Shown piece by piece: positions 53,433 to 62,849 of a DNA stretch of 64,000 nt. How positions within the stretch are numbered: the first letter of the stretch is position 1; the number at the start of each line of letters is the position of its first letter. Source of the DNA: Bradymonadales bacterium (GTDB lineage Bacteria > Myxococcota_A > Bradymonadia > JAFGEP01); NCBI GenBank assembly GCA_016931535.1, contig JAFGEP010000162.1, positions 1 to 64,000 of the forward strand, in the 5' to 3' direction. The notes below the pieces were generated by a model. It did not search any database and was not told the DNA's origin. It saw only the letters and a list, made by a program, of their open reading frames with translations. The position numbers and the translations under genes are program-made.

Positions 53433-54326
53433 ATGCGACTGGGCCTGTGCTGCAAGTTCTACCAAGAGCCGATCCGGTTTCACACAACCACGGCGCGGTC
53501 TGTGGCGTCGCTGGGATCGACCCAACGGATGGAGAAGATCAGCGCGATCGTCGTCCACAATGCGAACGCCCTGCGCGCCAGCATCGAGTACTGCGCGGGG
53601 CACGGAGTAGGCTGTTTTCGGGTGAACAGCCAGATCCTACCCTTGCGAACCCATCCCCAGCTGGGCTACCACACCCAACAGCTCGGCGAGCAGTGCCGGC
53701 AGACCTTCGAGGCCTGCGGCGCGCTGGCGCATGAGCACGGCATCCGGTTGACCTTCCACCCCGACCAGTTCGTCGTCCTGAACTCACCCCATCCCGCGGT
53801 GGTCAACAGCTCCCTGGCCGAGCTCGCCCACCAGGCCGAGGTTGCCGGGTGGATCGGCGCCGACGTGATCAACATCCACGGTGGGGGGGGATACGGCGAC
53901 AAGGCGGCCGCGCTCAGGCGCCTGGTGGAGGGCCTGCACCGCCTTCCGGAGAGTGTACGGCGATGGCTCACCCTGGAAAACGACGATCGGATCTTCACCC
54001 CCCAGGACCTGCTACCGGTCTGCAAGGAGGCCGGGGTGCCGCTGGTCTATGACGTCCACCATCACCGCTGCCATGGCGACGACCTTGGTGTGGAAAGGGT
54101 CACCGAGCTGGCGGTCGACACATGGGACCGCGAACCGCTCTTTCACCTCTCCAGCCCTCGAGACGGCTGGCATAGCAACGATCCGAGACCTCACGCGGAC
54201 TACATCGATCCGAACGATATCCCTCGCTGCTGGGAGGAGCTGGTCTGCACCGTGGAGGTGGAGGCCAAGGCCAAGGAACTGGCGGTGCTCAGGCTGGGCG
54301 ACGATCTGGCCCGACGCCGGGCGTGA
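53433..54326 (+). CDS. uvsE: UV damage repair endonuclease UvsE, copy 1
   Basis: 298 residues, a normal length for UvsE/UvdE. Metal-dependent TIM-barrel endonuclease that nicks DNA 5' to cyclobutane dimers and 6-4 photoproducts. Diagnostic stretches: MRLGLCCKF, RVNSQILPL, LTFHPDQFVVLNSP, IHGGGGYGDK, LTLENDDRIFTP, VYDVHHHRCHGD and CTVEVEAKAKELAV, which supply the His/Glu/Asp ligands for the metal cluster. The true start is at 53433; the longer frame from 53133 has no homology. A second full-length paralogue lies at 59812. Confidence 0.95.
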   Translation: MRLGLCCKFYQEPIRFHTTTARSVASLGSTQRMEKISAIVVHNANALRASIEYCAGHGVGCFRVNSQILPLRTHPQLGYHTQQLGEQCRQTFEACGALAHEHGIRLTFHPDQFVVLNSPHPAVVNSSLAELAHQAEVAGWIGADVINIHGGGGYGDKAAALRRLVEGLHRLPESVRRWLTLENDDRIFTPQDLLPVCKEAGVPLVYDVHHHRCHGDDLGVERVTELAVDTWDREPLFHLSSPRDGWHSNDPRPHADYIDPNDIPRCWEELVCTVEVEAKAKELAVLRLGDDLARRRA

Positions 54327-54640
54327 GCCGCCACCGAATGTTGTCCCGATCGAGACGGTGCTTGGAACAACAGGGGGGTGCCGCCGCCAAGCGTTCGAAT
54401 GGCGGTGGAGAAGCGCCCGCCTATAAGCCCGTCCTGGTAGTAACAGGCGCCATGCGCGGGCACGTGGGACCCGGTGGGGGAGCAATGTGCGTCCTGGCAC
54501 GGTGCCAGGGCTTCGCCTGGACTGGTCTGTGGCGCCTCTTCGGGGTGCGATCCGGTTCAGGCAGGACAGAGGTCGTCAAGATCGGGGTCGGCCGATCAAG
54601 CACACCGCGCGAGGATTCGAGACGCCAGCGGCTCCAAGGC
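54327..54640. other. Intergenic region with degenerate double-hairpin repeat
   Basis: Spacer between convergent uvsE and the giant lipoprotein. It contains the third, degenerate copy of the TTCG double-hairpin repeat (54503-54550); no gene is supported. Confidence 0.5.
54503..54550. repeat. Double TTCG-loop hairpin repeat, copy 3 (degenerate)
   Basis: CCAGGGCTTCGCCTGG and CGCCTCTTCGGGGTGCG keep the order and spacing of the copies at 16 and 9522 but carry several substitutions that weaken both stems. Confidence 0.6.
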
Positions 54641-57600
54641 TCAATCCCACGGTCCGCCGCGGACGCAGCGGATGTACCTGGTATATGTTTTTAAACCGAA
54701 TAAGGACCTACCGCCCAAGAAATCCACAGCCTGCGCTGTCGTAGGGATTGCGCTGCGAGTCGACGACGACCAGAAGCCGATCGAGCTGTCCACCGGAGTC
54801 TCCGGGAACGCCTCGGGATCGAGAAATGGGGCTGCTGCCTGGCGGGTGTCCAGGATGCTCACCAGCTCGGCGATGCTGGGCAGCCGCCAGTCGGTCTGTT
54901 CGGCCCAGGTCAGCCCTTCACAGTGGTCCAGCGCCGCCTGCCAGTCGAGCTGCGTGGCGCCTGTTCCGCCGGTGCAGTCCATCCCCGTCTGGCCATGGGC
55001 GCACCCCTGCCACGTAAGACCGGTCTGGTTGTCCAACACCGTGGGGTGCTGCAGCAAGTCTCCTATCCGCGTGAAGCGCGGTGGCCTTGGGGTCGGTACT
55101 CCACTGACACAGCGGACGCGCAGGTTGCCCACCGACGACCAACCTGTATAGCCAAAGCCAAAGTCCACTAGCGACTTCTCGACAGAATAGGTGGGACGGG
55201 TGGAGGAGGCCCAATACTGCTTGTCGGTTGTATTTGGGAAGGCGTCCTGGTCGATGTAGGCTATCTGTGTCGCGCCCAGGTCCACAATCGACATCAGCTC
55301 AACCGGGTCCGGCAACCGCCAGTCGTCGAGGCCGCCCCAGCTCAGCCCATCGCAGTAGGCCAGCGCCGTAGGCCAGTTGGTGGAGGTTGTGCTCCCGCCC
55401 AAGCAGTCGTCTCCCGTCTGGCCTCTGGTGCAGCCTTGCCAGTTGAGCCCCGTGACATTGTCGGTGACCAACGGCTCACCGTTGGTCGAAAGGTCGCGGG
55501 TATACCTGGTGGTCGATGCGTAGATGGTGTCCCAGCCGTACTGGGCGTCCTGGCCATGGAAATTCTGCCCCGGCTCGGGGCAGCTCGTCATCAAGGCGGA
55601 GCTGTCGTAGCAGGACCGCTGGTTGGTGTCGGCCAGCGGGAAGTGGGGCCCGGGCACGTTGCAGCTCGCGTCGCCGCAGCCGGGGGAGACGCAGAGCTGG
55701 TCCACGCAGATGTCGTAGGATCTGTCGGGTTCGGTCACTACCCTGCAGAGGGTGAAGTCGTCCTGTCCCTCGCAGCTCGCCACCAGGCAGATGCCCAACG
55801 AATCGTGGCACACACCGGACTCGCAGGCGCTGTCATCGAGGCAGCGATCGCCAATCTCGAGCACGTCGCGGACGCAGCGGACCAGGTGGACCGGGACGTC
55901 CTCCGTTTTTTTCACGGCAACCAACAGGATATTGATACCCGCGGAGGCAATCAGACCAACCACATGGAAACCGCTACTAGACGACGACGTAGTGAACCGG
56001 TGCTCCCAGTAGCTTGGTGTGTTGGGAAAGAACACGTGGTCGAAGCGGTACGACATGGACCGCTGGTTCGTGATGCTCATCAGCTCGAAGATGCTGGGCA
56101 GCCTCCAGTCATCGTGCCCGCTCCAGGAGAGCTTTTCGCAATAGGACAGGGAGTTCTTCCAGTCGCTCGTCGTCCCAGATCCGGTGGCGCAGGTTTCTCC
56201 CGTCTGGCCCCGCGAGCAGCCCTGCCACTGCAGACCGGTCCAGCTGTCGTATACTGACGGCTCATCGGGGGTCTCGTCGGGGATGTCCCGGGTGAAGCGC
56301 GGTGGCCTCGGTGTAGGGGGTCCACGCAGGCAACGAGCATAATATTGGCCTTGTTCTTTGTTTATACCACTCACCATCCCGTCGCTGAAATTCAGGGTCC
56401 ATGCATTCTCCACAGCACCGGCCCGTGACGACGACACCCAGGTGGCACTCGACGGCGTGTTCGGGAACGCCGCCGTGTTGATGCGCGGACTGGACGTGCG
56501 GCCACGGTCCACGATCGACATCAGCTCGTACTCGTCGGGCAGGCGCCAGTCATTGTGGTCACCCCAGTCCAGATCTTCACAGTTGGCGATCTGCTCGGCC
56601 CAGCTCGTCCCCAGCGCGCTCCCGAAGGAGCAGTCGTCGCCGCTGAGTCCGTAGACGCAGCCCTGCCAGATGAGCCCCGTGACGTTGTCGGCGACCATCG
56701 GGTTACCAGAGACCGACAACAGGTCGCGGGTGAATCGATCGGTCGATTCGTTGATGGTGTCCCAGCCGTACTGGGCGTCCTGGCCGCAGAAGTCGGGGCT
56801 GCCGTCCGCATTGCACGGCCAGGCGGTGCACTCCTCCACGGAGTCGTTGTCGTAGCATACCCGCTGGTTGGTATCGGCCTGCGGGAAGTGGGGACCGGGC
56901 ACGTTGCAGGTCGCGTCGCCGCAGCCGGGGGAGACGCAGATCTGGTTTATGCAGATGTCGTAGGAACGATCCGGATCGGTCTCGGTCTCGCAGAGGATGA
57001 AGTCCTCCTGGCCCTCGCAGGTGGGAAACACGCAGATGCCCCAGCTCTGGTTGCAGATCAGCCCCAACTCGGTGCATGTAGAGTCAACGGTGCAGGGGAT
57101 ACCCAGGGTCCCACAGGTATTCGAGGGGTAGCAGACCTCCCCCGGCTGGCAGTCCGACCGGAAATTGCATTCCACGCAGGCATCCCCCGTAAGGTTGCAG
57201 ATCAGGCCGTCGCCGGTGCAGTCCACGCAGCTCTCCCCGCAGTGCTGGTCCGTGTCGCAGGGCTCGCAGAAGCCCTCCAGGCAGTAGTTGCCGGTTCCAC
57301 AGTCCTTGGGGGTTCCCTTGCAGCCGTCCGCACCGCAGCTGTCGTTCTCGGTACAAGGATCCCCGTCGTCGCAGGCGGTCGAGGTCTCCCATTGGTAGGT
57401 TCCGCTGGCGTTGGTGCAGTAGTAGCCGGTTCCGCCGCAGGGCTGGTTGGAGCAGAAGCTGGTGGAATCGCAGCCGTAAGACGAACCAACGCTGCAGGTC
57501 CCGTTCGCCCCGTTCGCCCCGCAGTCGTTGCAGATCTTGCCGGTCGTCAGGGTGGAGGCATCGCACTGGTCTGCGCAGCTCCCGGCCACGGTGGAGCAGC

Positions 57601-58957
57601 CGGTCGACGAATCACAGCTGGCAACGCAGCACTGGTTGGTATCGCCTACCGAGCAGGTCGTTGGTGTGGCGGTGCAGCTGCAGCTGTCGCAGCCCCCCTC
57701 GCCATCGCAGTTACTGGTGCAGCTGGCCGGGTAGTCGAAAAAGACGTCCGTGTCGCAATAGTCCGGGTCGCAGTCGTTGGTGCCACAGGGCGTCTCGCCC
57801 GAGAGCGGGGTCTCGGTACAGCTGTCGGTGCCGTTGCACGATCTCGTCATGCAGTCGGTCGAGGTACAGGTGATCGGCGTACCCTGGCAGACACTGCTGG
57901 AGCACAGGTCTCCATAGGTGCAGAGCTCGGTGTCGTCGCAGGCGGCCGAGTCGCGCCATTGCCAGCTGCCGCCGAGGTTGGTGCAGTAGTAGGTGGTCGC
58001 CCCGCAGGCGAGGGTCGCGCAGGATTGGCTCTGGTCGCAGGCCATCGTCGCGTGCCACTGCCAGCTGCCGCCGACATTGGTGCACAGGTACGAGGTACCT
58101 CCACAGAGCTGGGTCTGGCAGAAGTGGGCGGCGTCACAGGTCTTGGTGCTGCCGCTGCTGCAGCTTCCCTCCGCCCCGTTGTCGCCGCAGCCGGAGCAGC
58201 TCCTCTCGACCACCAGGGTGCTGACGCCACACTGGTCCTCGCAGCTCCCGGCCACGGTGGCGCAGCCGGTCGATGAATCACAGCTGGCGGTGCAGCACTG
58301 GTTGGCATTGCCGACCGTGCAGGTCGTCGATGAGGCGGTGCAGCTGCAGCTGTCGCAGCCCCCCTCGCCATCGCAGTACCGGGTGCAGCTGGCCGGGTAG
58401 TCGTAAAAGACGTTCGAGTCGCAGTAGTCCGGATCGCAGGTGACGGTGCCGCAGGTCGCTTCGTTCGAGAGCGGCGTCTCGACGCAGGTATCGGAACCGT
58501 CGCAGGTGCTCGTCAGGCAGTCGGTCGAGACACAGGCGATCTCCGTACCCTCGCAGTCTCCCTCTGCGCACAGGTCATCGTAGGTGCAGGCCTCGCCATC
58601 ATCGCAGCCCGGGTCGGTAAGCCATTCCCACTCGCCATCGATGTTGGTGCAGTAGTAGGTCACCTCCTCACATTCCACTTCCTCGCACAGCAAGGACTCC
58701 TCGCAGGCTTCCTGGGGGCAGGATTCGATGTCGCCTTCCTGTTCGGGCTGGTCATCGGCATCGTCGTCCGGTTCGACATCGGGATCCATTCCAGTCTCTT
58801 CACCGGCATCCATGTCGTCAGCCGGAACGAGGTCAAGAATCAGCTGGAAGTCGGTGTCCTCTTGGCCGATGACCCCGGTCTCGTCGTCACCACAGCCCCA
58901 GATGGCCGCAGTCAGAACGAGCATCAGAGCCGCCAACAACCTGATTGCCGTTTTCAT
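54641..58957 (-). CDS. Giant Cys-rich surface lipoprotein with four DUF1566 (Lcl) domains
   Basis: 1438 residues from ATG 58957 (58975 is possible). Signal peptide ends in a lipobox-like IWGC, followed by an acidic linker (about 20-85). The next ~600 residues are a Cys-rich region (well over 100 Cys), including a ~170-residue unit present twice (TCDGSDTCVETPLS... and SCNGTDSCTETPLS...). The C-terminal half has four DUF1566 modules, each with TGL-x-W-Q-G-C, DWRLP and a final RCxRG/RCVRG: about 690-880, 885-1030, 1105-1290, 1290-1438. DUF1566 domains form C-type-lectin-like folds in surface proteins. An adhesion or ligand-binding surface role is inferred. Internal tandem duplication explains its length. 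Confidence 0.87.
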   Translation of the reverse strand: MKTAIRLLAALMLVLTAAIWGCGDDETGVIGQEDTDFQLILDLVPADDMDAGEETGMDPDVEPDDDADDQPEQEGDIESCPQEACEESLLCEEVECEEVTYYCTNIDGEWEWLTDPGCDDGEACTYDDLCAEGDCEGTEIACVSTDCLTSTCDGSDTCVETPLSNEATCGTVTCDPDYCDSNVFYDYPASCTRYCDGEGGCDSCSCTASSTTCTVGNANQCCTASCDSSTGCATVAGSCEDQCGVSTLVVERSCSGCGDNGAEGSCSSGSTKTCDAAHFCQTQLCGGTSYLCTNVGGSWQWHATMACDQSQSCATLACGATTYYCTNLGGSWQWRDSAACDDTELCTYGDLCSSSVCQGTPITCTSTDCMTRSCNGTDSCTETPLSGETPCGTNDCDPDYCDTDVFFDYPASCTSNCDGEGGCDSCSCTATPTTCSVGDTNQCCVASCDSSTGCSTVAGSCADQCDASTLTTGKICNDCGANGANGTCSVGSSYGCDSTSFCSNQPCGGTGYYCTNASGTYQWETSTACDDGDPCTENDSCGADGCKGTPKDCGTGNYCLEGFCEPCDTDQHCGESCVDCTGDGLICNLTGDACVECNFRSDCQPGEVCYPSNTCGTLGIPCTVDSTCTELGLICNQSWGICVFPTCEGQEDFILCETETDPDRSYDICINQICVSPGCGDATCNVPGPHFPQADTNQRVCYDNDSVEECTAWPCNADGSPDFCGQDAQYGWDTINESTDRFTRDLLSVSGNPMVADNVTGLIWQGCVYGLSGDDCSFGSALGTSWAEQIANCEDLDWGDHNDWRLPDEYELMSIVDRGRTSSPRINTAAFPNTPSSATWVSSSRAGAVENAWTLNFSDGMVSGINKEQGQYYARCLRGPPTPRPPRFTRDIPDETPDEPSVYDSWTGLQWQGCSRGQTGETCATGSGTTSDWKNSLSYCEKLSWSGHDDWRLPSIFELMSITNQRSMSYRFDHVFFPNTPSYWEHRFTTSSSSSGFHVVGLIASAGINILLVAVKKTEDVPVHLVRCVRDVLEIGDRCLDDSACESGVCHDSLGICLVASCEGQDDFTLCRVVTEPDRSYDICVDQLCVSPGCGDASCNVPGPHFPLADTNQRSCYDSSALMTSCPEPGQNFHGQDAQYGWDTIYASTTRYTRDLSTNGEPLVTDNVTGLNWQGCTRGQTGDDCLGGSTTSTNWPTALAYCDGLSWGGLDDWRLPDPVELMSIVDLGATQIAYIDQDAFPNTTDKQYWASSTRPTYSVEKSLVDFGFGYTGWSSVGNLRVRCVSGVPTPRPPRFTRIGDLLQHPTVLDNQTGLTWQGCAHGQTGMDCTGGTGATQLDWQAALDHCEGLTWAEQTDWRLPSIAELVSILDTRQAAAPFLDPEAFPETPVDSSIGFWSSSTRSAIPTTAQAVDFLGGRSLFGLKTYTRYIRCVRGGPWD

Positions 58958-59121
58958 GCCCAAGGTCTCCTTCATCGATTCAGCTTCCTGTCCTAGGTGT
59001 CCACCAAACGCGGTCTGCCGACAACGGCTCACCTCTCGCCATCCCCTGAGGCCGTTTGAGGCAAACGCCAGAATGGGTCCTCACCGCCTGTATGTACTGA
59101 AATACGGTATTGTTATTTGTT

Positions 59122-59486
59122 CTACAATACCTGTGTCACCAATAGTCCACTCAAATACTCAGATATTTGCCATGCCAGATCGGTTTTCCTGGTGATTTTG
59201 GCGTCGAACTCCGCGTTCGCGAGAGCGTTCTCGAGGCAATCCCCGGTGAGGGCGCCATCGCCGTCGATACGATCCTCCCGACCGTCGCAGCGGTCGTCAG
59301 GGCGAACCCTGGCGGCCCCGGTATCGGCTCCTGGGAACCAGCTTCCTGGTCAGCCACCACCACCGTGGCAACGACGAGCGCCAGCAACAGCACACCTGGT
59401 TTCCCTCTTGCGAATCTCCTGGCGGCTTTTCGATCCGGTGTTCTCCTGGTCACCGCATCCCCATTTTGAGGTTGGTCCCCTACCAT
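59122..59486 (-). pseudogene. Possible decayed small secreted protein (frame broken)
   Basis: One frame gives a signal-peptide-like R-F-A-R-G-K-P-G plus VLLLALVVATVVVADQ and stays open. A different frame, overlapping from about 59340, reads PDDRCDGREDRIDGDGALTG, then DCLENALANAEFDAKI, to a stop at 59122. Both halves have high third-position GC. Joining them needs one indel. No family was recognised, so this remains a guess. It precedes the giant lipoprotein gene on the same strand. Confidence 0.3.
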
Positions 59487-59538
59487 CGGGTGTAATCAAG
59501 ATGGGTTGGTAGGATGGTTCGCAGCAACCGGGCGTCTT

Positions 59539-59594
59539 GGCCCAAAATGCGACGGAACTGTAGGGGTTCCCAAGAACCGCCCGAGTTGTGGCGC
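59539..59594 (-). repeat. Single inverted copy of the 51-bp hairpin unit
   Basis: Read on the minus strand it aligns with the units at 33938-34236: GCGCCACAACTCGGGCGGTT, then CTTGGGAACCCC, ACAGTTCCGTCGC and ATTTTGGGCC. It is more diverged in the second stem. It shows the 51-bp unit is dispersed rather than unique to the array. Confidence 0.65.
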
Positions 59595-59682
59595 ATTACT
59601 CGACAGGACCCTGGTATCAAGCACCGCTGAGATTGCGCAAGCGTACGGGTTGAAGGGGGTGGTTGGCCATGTTCAGAAGGTT

Positions 59683-59811
59683 GCACAAGATCTGTAACGA
59701 CCGAAGACATTTGGACACCATGCGACTGGGCCTTGGTGCGGCTTCTGAAGATTGACCAGCCACCAAGAGACGTCGCTGAAGATCCGATACCAGGGGAGAC
59801 GGGTAGACACC
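59683..59811 (+). other. Duplicated uvsE leader with 11-codon decoy ORF
   Basis: At 59719 an ATG opens M-R-L-G-L-G-A-A-S-E-D-stop, mimicking the MRLGLCCKF start of the enzyme 93 nt downstream. The flanking GATCTGT(T)ACGA and GGACACxATGCGACxGGG sequences are shared with the leader of uvsE copy 1 (53305-53350), where the decoy stays open. A leader ORF of this kind could control translation. Confidence 0.5.
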
Positions 59812-60753
59812 ATGCGACTGGGCCTTTGCTGCAAGTTCCACAAGGAGCCGATCCGGTTTCGCACCACTACGGCGCGGTCTTTGGCATCCCTGGGACCGGC
59901 CCAGCGGATGGAGAAGATCCGAGCGATCGTCGCCCACAATGCCGCTGCCCTGCGTGCCAGCATCGAGTACTGCGCGGGACACGGGATCGGTTGCTTTCGG
60001 GTGAACAGCCAGATCCTGCCCCTAGGAACCCATCCCCAGCTGGGCTACCATTCCCAGCAGCTCGGCAACGAGTGTTTGGAAGCTCTCGAGGCCTGCGGAA
60101 TGCTGGCACGCGAGCGCCAGATCCGGTTGACCTTCCATCCCGACCAGTTCGTCGTCCTGAACTCACCCCATCCAGCGGTGGTCAACAGCTCCCTGGCAGA
60201 GATCACCCACCAGGCCGAGGTCGCCGAGTGGATCGGCGCCGACGTGATCAACATCCACGGTGGGGGGAGCTACGGTGACAAGGCGGCCGCGCTCAGGCGT
60301 CTGGTCGAGAACCTTTGCCGCCTTCCGGAGGCCGCACGGCGATTGATCACCCTCGAAAACGACGACCGCACCTTCACCCCAAAGGAGCTACTCCCGGTCT
60401 GTAAAGAACTCGGGTTGCCCCTAGTCTACGACATACACCATCACCGCTGCCACGGCGACGGGCTCGACGCCGAGAGCGCCACCAGAGAGGCGACCGGAAC
60501 CTGGGACAGGGAACCGCTCTTTCACCTGTCAAGCCCCCGTGACGGCTGGCACAGCAAAAATCCCAGACCTCACGCAGACTACATCGATCCGGACGATATC
60601 CCTCGCTGCTGGGAGGAGCTCGAATGCACGGTGGAGGTGGAGGCCAAGGCCAAGGAGCTAGCGGTGCTCAGGCTGGCCGACGACCTGGCCCGGCGCCGTA
60701 TGTGTGCCAGTAACTCCCCCATACAGGCCTTCCACCCGCCGCTCCCGGTGTAA
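59812..60753 (+). CDS. uvsE: UV damage repair endonuclease UvsE, copy 2
   Basis: 313 residues, colinear with copy 1 (RVNSQILPLGTHPQLGYHS, LTFHPDQFVVLNSP, IHGGGSYGDK, LENDDRTFTP, VYDIHHHRCHGD, CTVEVEAKAKELAV) with all metal-ligand stretches intact, so probably active. It carries a ~17-residue C-terminal extension past the point where copy 1 stops. The two genes, 5.5 kb apart in the same orientation, flank the giant lipoprotein gene, and share their leader DNA, which points to duplication of a uvsE-containing segment. Confidence 0.94.
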   Translation: MRLGLCCKFHKEPIRFRTTTARSLASLGPAQRMEKIRAIVAHNAAALRASIEYCAGHGIGCFRVNSQILPLGTHPQLGYHSQQLGNECLEALEACGMLARERQIRLTFHPDQFVVLNSPHPAVVNSSLAEITHQAEVAEWIGADVINIHGGGSYGDKAAALRRLVENLCRLPEAARRLITLENDDRTFTPKELLPVCKELGLPLVYDIHHHRCHGDGLDAESATREATGTWDREPLFHLSSPRDGWHSKNPRPHADYIDPDDIPRCWEELECTVEVEAKAKELAVLRLADDLARRRMCASNSPIQAFHPPLPV

Positions 60754-60821
60754 ACCGGGCATTGGCAGCGGTGTGTCCACCTCCTGCCAGGTGACCCTCT
60801 CTGATGAGGTGCCCAAACCGA

Positions 60822-60928
60822 GGGAAGAGGTCCGGGGATGGCGCCGATCACCCCACTCCCGATACTTCTCCGCGGCCACTTCGTCCCGCCACAAGGGAAG
60901 AGGTCCGGGGATGGCGCCGATCACCCCC
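60822..60928. repeat. 34-bp direct repeat pair, offset 73 bp
   Basis: GGGAAGAGGTCCGGGGATGG followed by CGCCGATCACCCC occurs at 60822-60854 and again at 60895-60928, with unrelated DNA between. The rest of the 350-bp gap between uvsE and cotH-like genes shows no supported gene. Confidence 0.7.
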
Positions 60929-61105
60929 GCCCGAGGAGGCCATGGTCCACTCGAGGGGCTGCCGACGACCGGTGTCTTGATCTGGACAGTGATCCCGCGG
61001 CGCACCTGGTGTACGATGAAATACTGTGGGCTCTTTGGCTCGCGTCGATCAACGGGGACTGGATCGATGGAAACGCGGGATTGGCCCGAAAGGGGAAGGT
61101 CTACG

Positions 61106-62779
61106 GTGCGGAATGGATTCCTGCTGCCGGTGTCCTTGGCTCTCTGCTGCCTGGTCACGACTGTCGCCTGTTCTTCATCGGGATCGCCAGGCGACAGCGC
61201 CCCTGCGTATGATGGCCACCATCCGGACATCGACCCGGAATCGGCCCTAGTCGACGGGCCGGACGATCTTCGTGGTAATAGCATCGACAGCCTTGGGGAG
61301 TTCTACGCCCCCGGCCGATTCTACCTGGTGGCGATCGAGGGGTGGGATCCGGAGCACATGACCCCCCAGTCACTCGAGAGCGAGGTCGAAACGGTGGGTG
61401 CGGTGCTCTCCATCTACCTGGTCGATCCGCACCTCGAGCCGGCCTGTCCGATAGCACAGCTGGGCCAGGATCTGCTGGTCCACCGGACCTCGGGCTTTAG
61501 CCTGCGCACGCGGGGCGGCCTCACCCGGGGCACGGCCAAATCCTCCTACAAGATACGTTTCTTGAGCGACGACGACCGCCTGCTTCGCATGCACTCGTTG
61601 AACCTGATGTCGATGTGGAATGATGTCTCGCAGATGCGGGAAGCGCTGGCCTGGCAAATCTTCCGAGAGGTCGGTGTGCACGCCTCGGGCCACGCCTACG
61701 GCCGTTTCTGCGTCAACGGCCAGTACTTCGGCCTCTACTCCATCATCCAGCAAGTGGACAAGACCTTTCTCCGCCAACATTTCTCGGGCGACAACAACGA
61801 CGGCAACCTGTACAAAGGGACCTGGGGCGATCTCGGTCCCGCCGAGCTGGACTATCGCCAGCACCCGGTCACCGGTGACGATGGCGGCCGGCAATACTAC
61901 CAGTCGCCCGATCCTGAAGCCCGGACCTACAGCCAGAAGACCAACGAGCATCCGACCGATCCGCCCGAATGGCAGACCTATGACGACCTGGCCCGGTTGG
62001 TCCGGGTCATCCATGGCGTCGAAATCCAGTGCGCCGCGGAGAACTGCTTCAACACCGAGGTCTATCGACAGTCGGTGGAGCGCATCTTCGACGTCTACAC
62101 CTTTCTTCGCTGGGCCGGAGCCAACGCCCTGCTGGGCTCCTGGGATAACTACTGGGGAACTCCTGCCAACTACTACCTGTACAACTCGGGAACCAGTGGT
62201 GGTGGCACCGAGTTCATGGAGCAGCCCTACTTCCACTGGATCCCCTGGGACTACGATAACTGCCTTGGCATCGATTACTTCGAGGTCCCGTGGTACCAGG
62301 CGGACATCGTGGATTGGCCGGCCATCACCCGCCAAGCCTACCATCATTCCCGGTTGCCATTACTGGTGAATATCCTGCGCAACGAGGTGTTTCTTCAGTA
62401 TTACCTGGACCACATCGACTACATGATGGACGCTATCTTCACCGAAGCCTGGTTCGAGCAGCAGATCGGAGCCTCAGGCGAGGGAGGGCTATGGGATCTG
62501 TTAGAGCCCTCGGCGTTACTGGAGGCCGAAGAGGATGACTCCCAGCCCTTCACCGGCAGGCAGTTCACCAACAACCAGCTGGTACAAAATGGGTATGAAG
62601 GTCGAGAGCTGTGGCAGGACAACAACCACAGCCTGGGTATCCTGCAGTATGTACACCTCAGAAGGCAGTCAGTGGAAAGCCAGCTGGTCCAGTGGCGCCA
62701 GCGCTTCCCCACCGGTTCCAGCGGGGTCAGCTTTCCCCAGCAGCCGGGAGAGATCCCTGAGCTGTCGGAATCTGAATGA
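61106..62779 (+). CDS. CotH-kinase-family lipoprotein
   Basis: 557 residues. GTG 61106 is chosen: AGGGGAAGG lies six bases before it, and it opens a classical lipoprotein signal peptide with lipobox VTTVAC. An ATG at 61067 would add 13 residues. CotH signatures: FSLRTRGGLTRGTAKSSYKI, NLMSMWNDVSQMREALAW, FCVNGQYFGLYSIIQQVDK and HWIPWDYDNCLG, the last resembling the metal-binding D-x-D region of these atypical protein kinases. In spore formers CotH phosphorylates coat proteins; in other bacteria it is found on exported proteins. Substrate here unknown. Confidence 0.9.
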   Translation: MRNGFLLPVSLALCCLVTTVACSSSGSPGDSAPAYDGHHPDIDPESALVDGPDDLRGNSIDSLGEFYAPGRFYLVAIEGWDPEHMTPQSLESEVETVGAVLSIYLVDPHLEPACPIAQLGQDLLVHRTSGFSLRTRGGLTRGTAKSSYKIRFLSDDDRLLRMHSLNLMSMWNDVSQMREALAWQIFREVGVHASGHAYGRFCVNGQYFGLYSIIQQVDKTFLRQHFSGDNNDGNLYKGTWGDLGPAELDYRQHPVTGDDGGRQYYQSPDPEARTYSQKTNEHPTDPPEWQTYDDLARLVRVIHGVEIQCAAENCFNTEVYRQSVERIFDVYTFLRWAGANALLGSWDNYWGTPANYYLYNSGTSGGGTEFMEQPYFHWIPWDYDNCLGIDYFEVPWYQADIVDWPAITRQAYHHSRLPLLVNILRNEVFLQYYLDHIDYMMDAIFTEAWFEQQIGASGEGGLWDLLEPSALLEAEEDDSQPFTGRQFTNNQLVQNGYEGRELWQDNNHSLGILQYVHLRRQSVESQLVQWRQRFPTGSSGVSFPQQPGEIPELSESE

Positions 62780-62849
62780 AGCAGCGTCTGGGCGGCTCTG
62801 ATGCAGCTCATGCTGGAGTTCCCGATCAAGCGCCGACGATGACATCCGG

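Noticed and set aside
56555..58276. 573-residue plus-strand Ala/Val/Gly-rich frame
   Set aside because: Antisense of the Cys-rich repeats (Cys codons read as Ala/Val/Gly on the other strand).
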